Notes: a model not told the origin generated them from the sequence alone. 64,000 bases of DNA from DAISVY01 sp036826635 (GCA_036826635.1 DAISVY010000009.1:1-64000), one strand, 5' to 3'; counted from the first letter of the stretch, positions 1 through 9,500 are shown. Program-made: numbers and translations.

Positions 1-1419
1 GTCGGTATCGACCCCGGGATTATCGTAGACCTTCTGTGCCCAGCGAGCGTTTTCGGCCAGTTCGGAGAAGTTCAGATATTCGTAGAAGAAATCCGGATTG
101 TCGGGGGTAAAGCGACTTGCGAAAGCGCGCGGGTCGCGATGCACATGGTCACCTGCCACGATAGCGATAGTAAAGCTCATGTGTTGTCCCGTGCCAAGGT
201 CGAACGGACCGAAAGAGATCATGTTCCATGTGTTTTTCCCATCTGCTATATCCTCAGCATCGGCGGGCGGTGATATCCAGCCGCTGGTGAGGTAGCTCAC
301 CGCGGCGTATAGCTGATTGTAATCTGTTTCGGGATGGCTCATGAAGTAGTAGGTGTTGGCGTCCCCCTGCGGATTGCCCAGCGTGCCGATGTTTCGAAAC
401 GGGTCATCGGGTGTGCCCTGTCGACGCGGTCCCCAATCCTTGTAGTACCAGTTGAAGTTGACCGTCAGGCTGTCAGCGGAGCCACCCAGGAACATAACGC
501 CAACCGCGCCGAGCGGTGATTCATCCGTAAACGCACCGTCCACCGGATCGCCGTCGTTATCCATGATGTAAGCCAGATTCAATGTGTCGATGAATCCGCA
601 GGCGTCGGGGAACGCGTATTCATGCAGGTAGCCACTCAGATCATCATGGGCGGATTCGTCGTAGATGAATAAAGAGTATTGTGACATGGGGAATGCGGTG
701 GCGCGGGTTCCAATGCCGATAAATATTTTGTTCAGAACTTGTCGACCGATGTTGGTGACTTCGAAGTTCAGCAGGACGAAATCATCAACATGCTCGGAAC
801 TCCAGGCCATAGAGCGCTGGGTGATCTCGATTTCGAGAGGGATGTGAAGACGATTGTCGTCGGGGTTGATTGTAACCCACCTGGGATCGGTGAGAGTGTC
901 AGTATATTTGCAGATCAGATCCAGCTCGGAATGAGCCGAGGGTGAATAGTACGTGCGGCTTTTGTTCGACGTGACATATTCGAAAGCCCCGAGAGGGTAA
1001 ATCCCCGGGTTCAGTTCGTATGATTCTGTGACCAGCGTGTCCCGGCCCACAATGGCACCAATCGCCAGGTCCCGAGATCCGTAATGTATTCCACTTCCTT
1101 TCGGATAAGTACAACTCCAGATGGTATCGCCGGTTATGGCGTCGATGTAGGGGAAAGGCCCGAATTCGTCGGTAGAGATGTAACCCCATGATCCGCTGTT
1201 CCCGATCTTGATCTGCAAATTCCCCTGGCTATGGGCGGCCTCGCGCCAGTCGGGTTTGTCCACCCCATATACGAATCGGGTCGGCATAATAAGAAAGAAA
1301 ACGGCAACAAGCAGGCTGAGGCGGAATAGGCAGGTACCTGAACGCCAACTGACTTGATGTTGCAGTCTCCAGCCGATCACTGGCAGTGCACCATCCATAT
1401 CATGGCAGGTATCTTTCAT
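1..1419 (-). CDS. large secreted protein, C-terminus cut by the left edge
   Basis: An open frame of 473 codons runs from ATG at 1419 to the first base of the window without a stop, so the protein continues to the left. A good ribosome site (GGGAGAAG) lies 5 bases before the ATG. An unusually long N-terminus precedes a hydrophobic segment (about residues 32-50, LFRLSLLVAVFFLIMP), which looks like a late signal peptide or membrane anchor. The rest is rich in Tyr, Trp, Asp, Gly and Thr, as in exported beta-rich proteins; examples are NSGSWGYISTDEFG near residue 75 and FVLLNFEVTNIG near residue 215. I do not recognise a catalytic family. It may be a type IX secretion cargo, since such cargo often has this style of N-terminal region, but the diagnostic C-terminal sorting domain would lie outside the window. 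It is third in a minus-strand set behind the small Cys-rich protein and the thioredoxin-like protein. Confidence 0.8.
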   Translation of the reverse strand, partial: MKDTCHDMDGALPVIGWRLQHQVSWRSGTCLFRLSLLVAVFFLIMPTRFVYGVDKPDWREAAHSQGNLQIKIGNSGSWGYISTDEFGPFPYIDAITGDTIWSCTYPKGSGIHYGSRDLAIGAIVGRDTLVTESYELNPGIYPLGAFEYVTSNKSRTYYSPSAHSELDLICKYTDTLTDPRWVTINPDDNRLHIPLEIEITQRSMAWSSEHVDDFVLLNFEVTNIGRQVLNKIFIGIGTRATAFPMSQYSLFIYDESAHDDLSGYLHEYAFPDACGFIDTLNLAYIMDNDGDPVDGAFTDESPLGAVGVMFLGGSADSLTVNFNWYYKDWGPRRQGTPDDPFRNIGTLGNPQGDANTYYFMSHPETDYNQLYAAVSYLTSGWISPPADAEDIADGKNTWNMISFGPFDLGTGQHMSFTIAIVAGDHVHRDPRAFASRFTPDNPDFFYEYLNFSELAENARWAQKVYDNPGVDTD

Positions 1420-1644
1420 GAGTCTTCTCCCTTTGATTATTGCAGTCAGCTTCGCGATTGGCTCGCTGCATTATTCGTCAGGTCTACTGGTCACGTTTAT
1501 TGTGTCAACTTTAAGTATGAATTTATGGCACTGTAACAAGTTCTCTCACAATGCAATACGGGTGGAGGAGCATATGTGCCGTTTCCTCGGATGGGGTCGC
1601 CTATTAACAGAGAAAAATCATAACCACAAGTTGATTAGACCATA

Positions 1645-1911
1645 TTACAGTGGAGGAGAAGGACAATTGCGGGAGTAATGATCACAATGGTTATTATCAC
1701 AATCACCCGGCAACGGTATTCCCCAACACTCTCCCTGATGGGGTTCCTCTTGTTTAATATGTCCAGAGACCTTGATGGTATCATCGTAGGGCGGAGGACA
1801 CATTTCGGTGCAACAAATACATATGTATTTTCCTGCTAGGGAACTTGTTGCTCCCATCATGAAAGAGAACACAAACGCAAATGTTAAGAGAACGACAGTA
1901 CGTTTTTTCAC
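1645..1911 (-). CDS. small secreted cysteine-rich protein
   Basis: This 88-residue protein starts at GTG 1911 behind a very strong ribosome site (AAGGAGG, 8 bases upstream). It has a textbook signal peptide: a KKR start, then a hydrophobic core TVVLLTFAFVFSFMMG, with likely cleavage after SSLA near residue 26. The mature part of about 60 residues holds eight cysteines, four packed in ICICCTEMC and four spread over the last 30 residues, plus many Pro, Asp, His and Asn. An even cysteine count in an exported mini-protein suggests disulfides or metal binding. It sits 60 bases downstream of a membrane-anchored thioredoxin-like protein and upstream of a large secreted protein. No family is recognised. 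The arrangement resembles Bacteroidetes clusters pairing a short Cys-containing secreted peptide with a TlpA-type oxidoreductase, but that is a parallel in layout only. Confidence 0.7.
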   Translation of the reverse strand: MKKRTVVLLTFAFVFSFMMGATSSLAGKYICICCTEMCPPPYDDTIKVSGHIKQEEPHQGECWGIPLPGDCDNNHCDHYSRNCPSPPL

Positions 1912-1971
1912 TGATATACCTCCTTTCCTTCGTTTACCCTATCTGATCGGGAACGGCACAACGTATGCTCC

Positions 1972-2559
1972 TCAACCCTCTCTATTCAGTCTGATGATCT
2001 CCTTGAAATCTTCGGCCCATAAGGCGTCAGCCCGAATGTCAAGGATCACACGGGATCCGTTTACGATCACACTGAAAGGATAACTGTATATGTTCAGCGC
2101 ATGGCCGAATTGTCGTTCTTCGTCATAGAGAATGGCACAGTCAAGGCCGAAATTGTCCCGTAATTTGCGCAGATGCAACGGGTTAGCCGACGAGATCAGG
2201 ATGAAGTGGCGGTAGTCGGCCGGGTCGGTTACGGTTTTAATCATTTCTTCAAGCTCAAGCAGGCAGCCGTCGCAGTCGGTTTGCATGTAAGTGATAACCG
2301 TGCGAGAAGTTACGAGATCATCAAGAGAGACCTCGCGGCCGTCGATATCCTCAAAGACGTAGTTGAAAAGGGTGTCACCAACCTCTATGGTCTGCATGCG
2401 GTCAAGTATGGCCCGGGTGGTGTTGACCCCCCTGGCTCTGGTTTCGGCCCGTTTTCTGTGATTGAGATATTGGCCCGCTTCTACCCCCGTGAAATACGCA
2501 ACCACGACAGAGAGAATCAGCGTGCCTGCGACCACGGCGGTCCTCTGAATCCGAGTCAT
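1972..2559 (-). CDS. membrane-anchored TlpA/ResA-like thiol-disulfide protein
   Basis: This 195-residue protein has one N-terminal membrane segment (about residues 7-26) followed by a periplasmic thioredoxin-like fold. The motif TDCDGC gives a CxxC pair at Cys96 and Cys99, placed after the strand TVITYMQ as in AhpC/TSA- and TlpA-type proteins. The later YPFSVIVNGSRVILDIRAD corresponds to the cis-Pro loop region of the family. I chose ATG 2559 because GGAGGAG lies 9 bases upstream; an in-frame TTG at 2565 is too close to that site. It would exchange thiols and disulfides outside the inner membrane. Being first in the operon, its likely partner is the eight-cysteine mini-protein encoded next. 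A plausible promoter lies about 110 bases upstream. The exact substrate is unknown. Confidence 0.8.
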   Translation of the reverse strand: MTRIQRTAVVAGTLILSVVVAYFTGVEAGQYLNHRKRAETRARGVNTTRAILDRMQTIEVGDTLFNYVFEDIDGREVSLDDLVTSRTVITYMQTDCDGCLLELEEMIKTVTDPADYRHFILISSANPLHLRKLRDNFGLDCAILYDEERQFGHALNIYSYPFSVIVNGSRVILDIRADALWAEDFKEIIRLNREG

Positions 2560-2668
2560 ATGCAATTACTCCTCCCCCCGGGTCGGAAGGCCCGGTTCTG
2601 GTGGCTGGATGAGGGGAATCCAGTCTTGCAGGATTAAACCAGTTGTATAAGCGATCAGCTTATGATCG

Positions 2669-2697
2669 TATATGGCATAGTTAGTCTATCTTGTCAA
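2669..2697 (-). promoter_or_regulatory. promoter for the thioredoxin-like / Cys-rich operon
   Basis: On the minus strand TTGACA (2697-2692) is followed after 17 bases by CATATA (2674-2669), which gives a vegetative-type promoter pointing at the gene starting at 2559. The -35 box is perfect but the -10 box is weak. TATACG, two bases further on, is an alternative. It implies a leader of about 100 bases. Confidence 0.4.
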
Positions 2698-2706
2698 GTG
2701 AAATCA

Positions 2707-2825
2707 GGGGGACAGGTGGGACGTGGTCCGTCCGCAAATCCGCCATTTTGGGTATCTCCGGCGGGATCGCAAGCGGTCCCACCCTACGTCTGATTTCGGT
2801 GGAGTGGATCCGCCGATTGTCCCCC
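2707..2825. repeat. intergenic segment with nested inverted repeats
   Basis: The 380-base gap between 2560 and 2941 has no convincing gene; short open frames on both strands lack ribosome sites and family features. It contains GGGGGACA at 2707-2714 matched by TGTCCCCC at 2818-2825, and inside these GGTGGGAC at 2715-2722 matched by GTCCCACC at 2776-2783. These perfect 8-base arms bound a 119-base unit that could be a small palindromic element or a structured RNA. Whether it recurs in the genome cannot be judged from one copy. Confidence 0.35.
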
Positions 2826-2941
2826 GGCACCGGATTGCCAATCCTGTCCAAAGATTATGGTCAGTCAAAATCCTCTGGCCAAGGGGTCGCCTGGATACTA
2901 ACTTATCACCTGACTGATTGATGTTAACGAGGAAGATAAAC

Positions 2942-3955
2942 ATGTCCTGGGAAATTGCGGTTCAGGTATATAGAGGCGATGTAATCGAGGCCCAGCATTG
3001 TGCTACGGTTGCCGTTGTTGATGCCGAGGGTAAACTTACGCACTACCTCGGTGATCCTGAGATGATTTATATGACCCGCTCGGCGGTCAAGCCGTTTCAG
3101 GCTCTGCCGCTGGTGCGGACCGGAGGCTTTGACCAGTTCAAATTTACCCCCGAGCATCTGGCCGTGATGTGCGCATCTCACAACGGGAACGACAAACACC
3201 GCGAGGTGGTGCTGTCGGCTCTCCAGCAAGCGGGTAACCGCCCCGAAGACCTCCAGTGCGGTACGCATCTGCCGATTCATATGCGCCTGAAGGGACTTCG
3301 CCCGGAACACGGCGAAGACAAAGACCCGCTTAGGCACAACTGTTCGGGTAAACATGCGGGCTTTCTGGCCCTGGCCCGGTACATGGGGGTCCCCGATGCG
3401 GATTACATAAATCCCCAATCCAAGAGCCAGCAACTGGTCAAGGAAGCCGTAGGGGAAATATGTGAGTTTCCCGCCGAGCAGATAAGTGTGGGGGTAGACG
3501 GTTGCAGCGCTCCGGTGTTTTCCATGCGAGTGCGTAATCTGGCGGTCGGTTTCAAAAATCTGGCCATTCCCCAGTCAAAAGACGCCCGTACCCGGCAGGC
3601 TTTACGCCGTATCAAAGAGGCCATGACAACTCATCCTTTTCTGGTGGCCGGGGAAGGGCGGTTCGATTACGATTTCATGCGTTCGTTTCCCGGAAACGGA
3701 GTGTCCAAGGTGGGAGCAGAGGCTATTCAGGGAATGGGTTTTTCCGATCCCCCGATAGGTATCTGCGTGAAAATACGCGACGGCGGTACCCGGGCATTGG
3801 GTCCGGTTTGCGTGGAGGTCCTCAAACAACTGGGGATTATTGATAATGTCGTCGCGTATCCATATCTAAAAGATTATGTCGGTCCAACAATCCGTAATTA
3901 TCGCGATATCGTTTGTGGGCGGATTGTGGTTGATTTTCAGTTGAAAAAGGTTTAA
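2942..3955 (+). CDS. L-asparaginase II family amidohydrolase
   Basis: This 337-residue protein matches the thermolabile/Rhizobium-type asparaginase family (PF06089), a serine-type fold unrelated to E. coli AnsA/AnsB. Such enzymes hydrolyse asparagine to aspartate and ammonia in the cytoplasm. Visible family landmarks are the TRSAVKPFQALPL segment near residue 45 with the Ser and Lys expected at the active site, the CASHNG motif, HNCSGKHAGFLA near residue 130 (the Cys/Lys pair) and VGVDGCSAPVF near residue 180. Length is normal for the family and there is no signal peptide. ATG 2942 was chosen because GAGGAAG lies just upstream; in-frame TTG 2918 and ATG 2921 lack such a site. It precedes a tryptophanase-like gene, so both could serve amino-acid catabolism. 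A leaky anti-pyruvate-type regulator or transporter was not seen nearby. Confidence 0.88.
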   Translation: MSWEIAVQVYRGDVIEAQHCATVAVVDAEGKLTHYLGDPEMIYMTRSAVKPFQALPLVRTGGFDQFKFTPEHLAVMCASHNGNDKHREVVLSALQQAGNRPEDLQCGTHLPIHMRLKGLRPEHGEDKDPLRHNCSGKHAGFLALARYMGVPDADYINPQSKSQQLVKEAVGEICEFPAEQISVGVDGCSAPVFSMRVRNLAVGFKNLAIPQSKDARTRQALRRIKEAMTTHPFLVAGEGRFDYDFMRSFPGNGVSKVGAEAIQGMGFSDPPIGICVKIRDGGTRALGPVCVEVLKQLGIIDNVVAYPYLKDYVGPTIRNYRDIVCGRIVVDFQLKKV

Positions 3956-4093
3956 TTATAAGGCTATGCGTTTCCTTTGTTATATCGATCATCTTAACCT
4001 CGACTATCACCGTCGCCGGGTCAAGGACGTGACCTGAGTCGTTCTCTTCTTCTTTTGTGTGTTTGATAATCTACGGATATGAAAGGAGAGATC

Positions 4094-5500
4094 GTGAAGA
4101 AAATAGAACAGCCCGCAGAACCTTATCGGATCAAAGCGGTGGAGCCAATCCGCCTTCTCAGCCGTCACGAGCGTGAGGAAAAAATAGCCGAGGCCAATTA
4201 CAACGTATTCAAAATTGACGCCGAGGATATATACATAGACCTGTTGACCGATTCCGGAACGTCGGCTATGTCCAACCGTCAGTGGGCGGCCCTTATGCTC
4301 GGCGACGAGTCCTACGCCGGAGCCCGGTCGTTTCGGAAATTCGAGAGTACCGTTCAGGATATATTCGGCAAGCGGTTCGTATTGCCCTGTCACCAGGGAC
4401 GGGTGGCCGAGAATATCATGTTCAGTACTATTCTAAAGAAAGGTCAGTACGTTCTCAATAATACCCATTTCGACACTACGCGCGGCAACTGTCTTCATAA
4501 GGGAGGCATACCGATAGACCTCCCCTGTGAACAGAGTCGTCTGATCGAGGCTGCCCCGTTCAAGGGCAACATGGATGTCGAGGCGCTGGAAAACTTCATC
4601 AAGGAAAAGGGTGCCGAACGCATCGCCATGGTTATCATAACCGTGACGAACAACTCGGCCGGCGGTCAGCCGGTGTCGATGGCTAACATCCGGGAAGTCT
4701 CGGAGGTATGTCATCGCTACGGTTTACTTTTCTACTATGACTGTGCCCGTTTTGCCGAGAACTGTTATTTCATCAAGCGTGACGAGCCAGGCTACGGCAG
4801 TAAGTCGATCAAGGAAATCGCCCAGGAGATGTTTTCCTATTGCGACGGAGTGATGATGTCGGCCAAGAAAGACGGTTTGGCCAATATGGGTGGTTTCATC
4901 GCTCTGGACGATGAGAACCTTTATCATCGTTTGGCTGAGTTGCTCATTTTGATTGAGGGTTTTCCGACCTATGGTGGGCTGGCCGGGCGTGATATGGAAA
5001 TTCTCGCCGTGGGGCTGCAGGAGGTTATGGATTTCAGCTACCTGGATTTCCGTATCGAGCAAGTGGCGTATCTCGGTGCGAAAATGCGGGAAGCGGGTAT
5101 GCCTATAATCGAGCCTCCGGGCGGACATGCCATTTTCGTCGATGCCGGTCGGCTGTTACCTCATATCCCGGCTTCGCAGTTCCCGGCCCAGGGATTGTCG
5201 GTGGAGTTCTATGTCGAGGGCGGTATCCGCACGGTTGAGATCGGCAGCCTGATGTTTGGCGGTGTTGATCCTGAAACCGGTGAGGAAATTTTCGCTCCCA
5301 GAGAACTGGTACGCATGGCCGTACCTCGGCGTGTGTTTACCAACTCGCATTTGGATTATATAGGCGAGGTTGCCCGGCGTATCGTTGCCCGCAAGGACGA
5401 AATCCGGGGCTATCAGGTGGTTAGGGAGGCGGAATTTCTGCGTCATTTTACCTGTGACCTTGCCGTGTGCGAAAAAAACAAGGCGGAAATCAAAAAATGA
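4094..5500 (+). CDS. tnaA: tryptophanase (beta-eliminating lyase; tyrosine phenol-lyase family)
   Basis: This 468-residue cytoplasmic PLP enzyme belongs to the tryptophanase/tyrosine phenol-lyase family and is similar along its whole length. The N-terminus PAEPYRIKAVEP, the HQGR motif, DTTRG, NNSAGGQPVS and DCARFAEN are all present. The PLP lysine is Lys259 in MSAKKDG. Several positions that separate the two enzymes look tryptophanase-like: Asp in FDTTRG (Thr in tyrosine phenol-lyase) and His in LRHFT near the C-terminus (Phe in tyrosine phenol-lyase). Other stretches (LAGRDMEILAVGL, IPRRVF) resemble tyrosine phenol-lyase, so substrate choice should be treated as likely indole-forming rather than proven. 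GTG 4094 is preferred because AAAGGAG sits 5 bases upstream; in-frame ATG 4079 has no ribosome site. GATAAT at 4065-4070 could be a -10 box. Its stop overlaps the next start (ATGA). Confidence 0.85.
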   Translation: MKKIEQPAEPYRIKAVEPIRLLSRHEREEKIAEANYNVFKIDAEDIYIDLLTDSGTSAMSNRQWAALMLGDESYAGARSFRKFESTVQDIFGKRFVLPCHQGRVAENIMFSTILKKGQYVLNNTHFDTTRGNCLHKGGIPIDLPCEQSRLIEAAPFKGNMDVEALENFIKEKGAERIAMVIITVTNNSAGGQPVSMANIREVSEVCHRYGLLFYYDCARFAENCYFIKRDEPGYGSKSIKEIAQEMFSYCDGVMMSAKKDGLANMGGFIALDDENLYHRLAELLILIEGFPTYGGLAGRDMEILAVGLQEVMDFSYLDFRIEQVAYLGAKMREAGMPIIEPPGGHAIFVDAGRLLPHIPASQFPAQGLSVEFYVEGGIRTVEIGSLMFGGVDPETGEEIFAPRELVRMAVPRRVFTNSHLDYIGEVARRIVARKDEIRGYQVVREAEFLRHFTCDLAVCEKNKAEIKK

Positions 5501-6096
5501 GATTTGCTCATCTCGTTTATTGTTCGCTGACGGTTCTGGCGCTGCTTGTTCTGGGGGCCTGTAGTGCGGTGCATATCCAGAGTGGTCCGCCAACACAGGA
5601 GGAACGTGTCGAGCGGTCCTCTCAGCAGGGGAGTGACCTTCGTTCCGAATGGGCCAATCGGCTGGCCGGTGTCTCGCCCCTGAAGAAGGTTGACATGGTC
5701 AAGGATTTCATGGATTCCGTAACGACCAGATATATTCGTTTCGGTCGTCAGGTGGCGCAGCAGTGGCGGGATGTCGCCGATGAGCAGCAGCGTGAGGTCT
5801 CGGCCGAAGAAATGCGTCGGGCGGTCGAAGCCGGCACGGAAACCGACCGCCCCGTTCTTGATGCCTATGATGACATGGTTGACTACGGTATCAGTGAAGT
5901 GCGGCAGGACTCATACCTGGACGGGAATACGGAAAACCTGTTGCTTGAGTACCGGGATTTGTACGATGCCGTCCGGGGACAGGTGTTTATTCCCAACGGT
6001 ACCCGCGAGGCCTACGAAGATAACCTTTACAGAATCGAAAATGAATTGGCCAAGCTGAGCCGGCACCTTGAGGAGGACTTGCAGGGATATCAATAG
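5497..6096 (+). CDS. predicted lipoprotein of unknown function
   Basis: This 199-residue protein has a lipoprotein signal peptide ending in the lipobox LGAC (Cys at residue 22), so it is exported and lipid-anchored. The mature part is charged, helical and rich in Glu, Arg and Gln, with no enzyme motif, and may form helical bundles or coiled coil. ATG 5497 overlaps the stop of the tryptophanase-like gene (ATGA), so the two are translationally coupled. No family is recognised, and the pairing with a cytoplasmic lyase is probably only transcriptional. Confidence 0.75.
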   Translation: MRFAHLVYCSLTVLALLVLGACSAVHIQSGPPTQEERVERSSQQGSDLRSEWANRLAGVSPLKKVDMVKDFMDSVTTRYIRFGRQVAQQWRDVADEQQREVSAEEMRRAVEAGTETDRPVLDAYDDMVDYGISEVRQDSYLDGNTENLLLEYRDLYDAVRGQVFIPNGTREAYEDNLYRIENELAKLSRHLEEDLQGYQ

Positions 6097-6116
6097 GGCC
6101 GTGCGGTTATGAGCAA

Positions 6117-6172
6117 CCCCGGCACCTAATATGAATCGAGTTTCATATAAAATGGTGGTCAGGGTTCCGGGG
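6117..6172. other. structured intergenic element (cruciform-like)
   Basis: The 408-base gap 6097-6504 holds no gene. Here CCCCGG (6117-6122) can pair with CCGGGG (6167-6172), CACC (6123-6126) with GGTG (6154-6157), and a perfect 7-base hairpin ATATGAA/TTCATAT (6129-6135 with 6142-6148) sits inside. There is no T-run, so it is not a classic terminator; a processed 3' end or small RNA is possible. The rest of the gap carries the promoter at 6316 and about 160 bases of leader. Confidence 0.4.
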
Positions 6173-6315
6173 AGCTCAGAGCGCAACTTCTCGGTTTGTA
6201 AGGTATCTTACGGCAATACAATGGGTTAGATGTTTCTCGTGGCCCTGGGAGTAAATCGGGTCGGCGGATCGGCCGATAAATTGCTCTGTAGGTCTGTCGG
6301 ATAAATATCGTTTGG

Positions 6316-6344
6316 TTGACAAGATTCGGGAAACTATATACATT
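6316..6344 (+). promoter_or_regulatory. promoter for the type IX secretion block
   Basis: TTGACA (6316-6321), a 17-base spacer and TACATT (6339-6344) form a vegetative-type promoter. It is the last convincing one before a plus-strand run of genes from 6505 to 25078 with very short gaps. It leaves an untranslated leader of about 155 bases before the PorU-like gene, in which no known riboswitch was recognised. Confidence 0.55.
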
Positions 6345-6504
6345 GTACGGGTTTATATTGAGAGAAAGGAGTACAATTTAGAGTACTACGGTTAATGATT
6401 TAGTCGGACTTTGGGAAATCGCTTAAGTGTAAGGTGCCAGTAAAAGCGGCCCTTTGACCGTAGCTTTAAATTGACTCGGTTCCAGGGCCGGGGTAATACC
6501 CGGT

Positions 6505-9500
6505 ATGGAAGTTTCTTGGTGTAAATCTTTTTTTGTGTCCCTGCTCGTCTTTTGTGCCGGGACATCCCTTCTGGCTGGTGATGACAATCTTGTCATCATG
6601 ACTTCCTCAGAAACTGAGTTCAGCTTCGTATACGATTTTTCCGGGAGCCTGTCTGAGCTGTCCAGGACAACTTACGCGGATTCCTCTGTCGGATTTTACC
6701 GGACAGTTCAGGTGGCGGTTCCGCCCGGCGGTGAAGTGCGGTTGGTCTCGGCTTGGGGCAGAGCAATGAAAGCGGTCGATGTCTCGATTGACGTCGGAGA
6801 AAATCGGATCGTCGAACGTCCTCTGGTCGAGTTGGCTCCTTCCGTGCTGGTGCGAGGTGTTCGCATGGCGGCGGTACGTCTGAACCCGCTGAGTGCTTCG
6901 GGAATCTATGGGGAGGTGGAGGTTCACCTTGCTTTTGAGGTTACCCGTCGCCCGGCTAATTTGACGGCGGCCGATGATCCTCGCATGGAAGATGTCTTCG
7001 CGTCTGTTCTGGCCAATTACGAACAAGCTCGTCACTGGTCGGTGGAACGGCCGGTGGGGGACCGGTCTCGTTATGCCGGGGCTTCTCTTTCTGCTGCCGA
7101 GACGTGGTACAAAATCAAAGTTAGTCGGAACGGTCTGACTCAGCTTACCGGGGCACAGATGGAAGCCGCGGGGGTGTCTCTGGATGGTCTGAATTCCGAT
7201 TCCATTCGTATATTCTACGCCGGGGGCGAACCCAATGAAGTGCAAAATTCCCTTCCGCGCCCGACCTTTGAAGAAATCGCCGTGCTGGTGCTTGACGGTG
7301 GTGACGGCATACTGGACCGAACTGATCGCGTGATTTTCTATTCCGAGGCGGTCGACCGGTGGCTTTATCGCACCGGGTATGCGCCGCGTTTTCTTAACAA
7401 TCGATACACGGCCGAGAACGTGTACTGGCTGGCGGTGGCCGGCGATTTCAGTGAACCGGCCCGCCGCATGGTTCAGCTCGACGGTTCTCTTACCGGTGGG
7501 GTGGATTCGGTAGTCAATTCCTTCTGGTGCGATGTTCATGTGGAACAGGATGTTCTGATATCCGAAGATTTTGACGGAATCATCAGGGATTATTATAACT
7601 GGTACTGGTATGATGAGCCTTCGATTTCGCTTTATATCCCTACTCCGGGAGCGATGGAGGCCGACTCGGCTTATGTTTATCTTGATGCCCGTACCGGTGG
7701 GGATATTGATCTTCTTGTTAACGGTCACGCGGCTGTCGACAAAATTTGCAGTCCGGTGAACTGTCGTTTTACCACCTATGCTCTTGCGGGCGGTGATGAC
7801 GAACTCAACGATTTTGATATGCAATTGACGCCCGTAAATGCATCTCAGGGCGTGTCTCCGTATTTCAATTACGCGGAAATCAGATACCATAGAACGGCTC
7901 GACCGGTTGACGATGTTCTCGACGTGACGCTGGGAGCGGCCGAGGGGCGTGTCGAGTTGCAGGTTGTCGACAATTTTTCCGGCGTGCCGACTGTCTTCGA
8001 TCTTTCCGATCCCCGTCAGCCGGCGGTTATTGCCGGGTTTGTGCGCGAGGGAGGCCTGGTCCGGTTTCGGCGGGATCTCGCAACCGAGGGACCGAATCGC
8101 TTTTATTGTGCGGTGACTTCTCAGGCGCAGGCCCCCTTGTCGGTCAGTGCTGCGGAGATTACCGATCTGCGCGCTTCGTTGCCCAGAACCGATCTTATCG
8201 TCATTGCACCGCATGTACTGGCCGGAGCGCTGGATGATTACGTGGAATACCGTCGGGCCGACGGTTACGCTTTGCAGGTGGTTTCAGTCGAAGATATTAT
8301 GGATAATTTTTCGTATGGCCTTTATGATCCGACGGCGATACGGGATTTTCTGAAGTTCGCGTACGAGAACTATCCGACCCCGGCTCCGTCGGCGGTGCTT
8401 TTTGCCGGTGACGCTACTTATGATTTTATGAATCACCTGGGCAAAGACGTGGCCAATTATGTCCCGCCCTATATTCGGACCGGGGATTTAACGTACGGAG
8501 ACGACAATTACGTTTATTTCGGCGACTATGGTTTGCTCGACAGCGACACCAGTTGGGATTCCCTGGCGGCCGAGCCCGACCGGGGCTACGATATGGCCAC
8601 CGCGCGCTGGCCGATACGCTCGACCGGGGAAATCGCTCTTCTGATGGACAGGATCAGGTCTTATGAATCATCGGTTAGTCTGGGGGCCTGGCGTTCCGAT
8701 ATTACATTGGTGGCTGACGATGAGTTCGGTGACAATAGCAACACGGAGATTATACATACCAGGGAGACCGAAAATCTGGAAAACGACTTCGTGCCACGGG
8801 AACTAAACCGGCAGAAAATATACCTCTGGGAATATCCCTTCGTAAACGCCGAGAAGCCGGATGTCAATGATGCCATCGTGCGGGCGTTTAATAATGGCAG
8901 TTTGCTGGTCAATTATATGGGACACGGGAACCCGGATGTGTGGGCACACGAGCATGTTTTCTCGCGCACGTCGGATATCCCGCGTTTGACCAACGCCGAC
9001 AAACTCGCGCTGGTTTTTGCGGCCTCGTGCGCTATCGGGTTCGTCGATGATCCGTCGCGTCAGAGTATGGCCGAAGATTTCTTTTTGACTCCGAACGGTG
9101 GGGCTATCGGGGTGGTCTCGGCCAATCGGCGCGTGAACGCCCTGGATAACGCCAGTTTCAACCGTGAGGTTTTTCGTTCGCTTCTTTACGACAAGTCATT
9201 GACGGTGTGTGAAGCCATGTTTGCCGGTAAGCTGCGGCGGCAGTATCCGGGGCCGAGTCCCGAGAGTAATGACCGTGCTTATATGTTTCTCGGTGACCCC
9301 TGCCTTGAGTTGGGTTTGCCGCGCCTTGATGTGGAGCTTTCCCTGGAGCCGGACAGCCTCGTGGCTCTGGGTCGCAACCATTTGAGCGGGACGGTCCGAG
9401 ACGGGTCGGGGCAGGTTTTTGCGGCTGACGGGACGGTGTTGATCAGAGTTTTCGACAGCGACCTTCAGAAAACCCATGCGGTCGACGATGATACGCTTCA

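Noticed and set aside
1441..1510. TTGACA on the minus strand upstream of the left-edge secreted gene
   Set aside because: The nearest A/T-rich hexamer is about 25 bases away instead of 17, so no promoter is claimed. The gene is more likely read from the upstream operon.
2691..2943. Overlapping short frames on both strands before the asparaginase gene
   Set aside because: They lack ribosome sites and recognisable features, and overlap an inverted-repeat region and the probable operon promoter.
6607..8214. Very long open frame antisense to porU
   Set aside because: It has no ribosome site, no signal or family feature, and its composition is what the high-GC third positions of porU leave on the other strand. 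The plus-strand C25 protein explains the region. The long antisense frames at 13632-14930, 15117-16274, 26102-27703 and 37688-38965 were rejected for the same reason.
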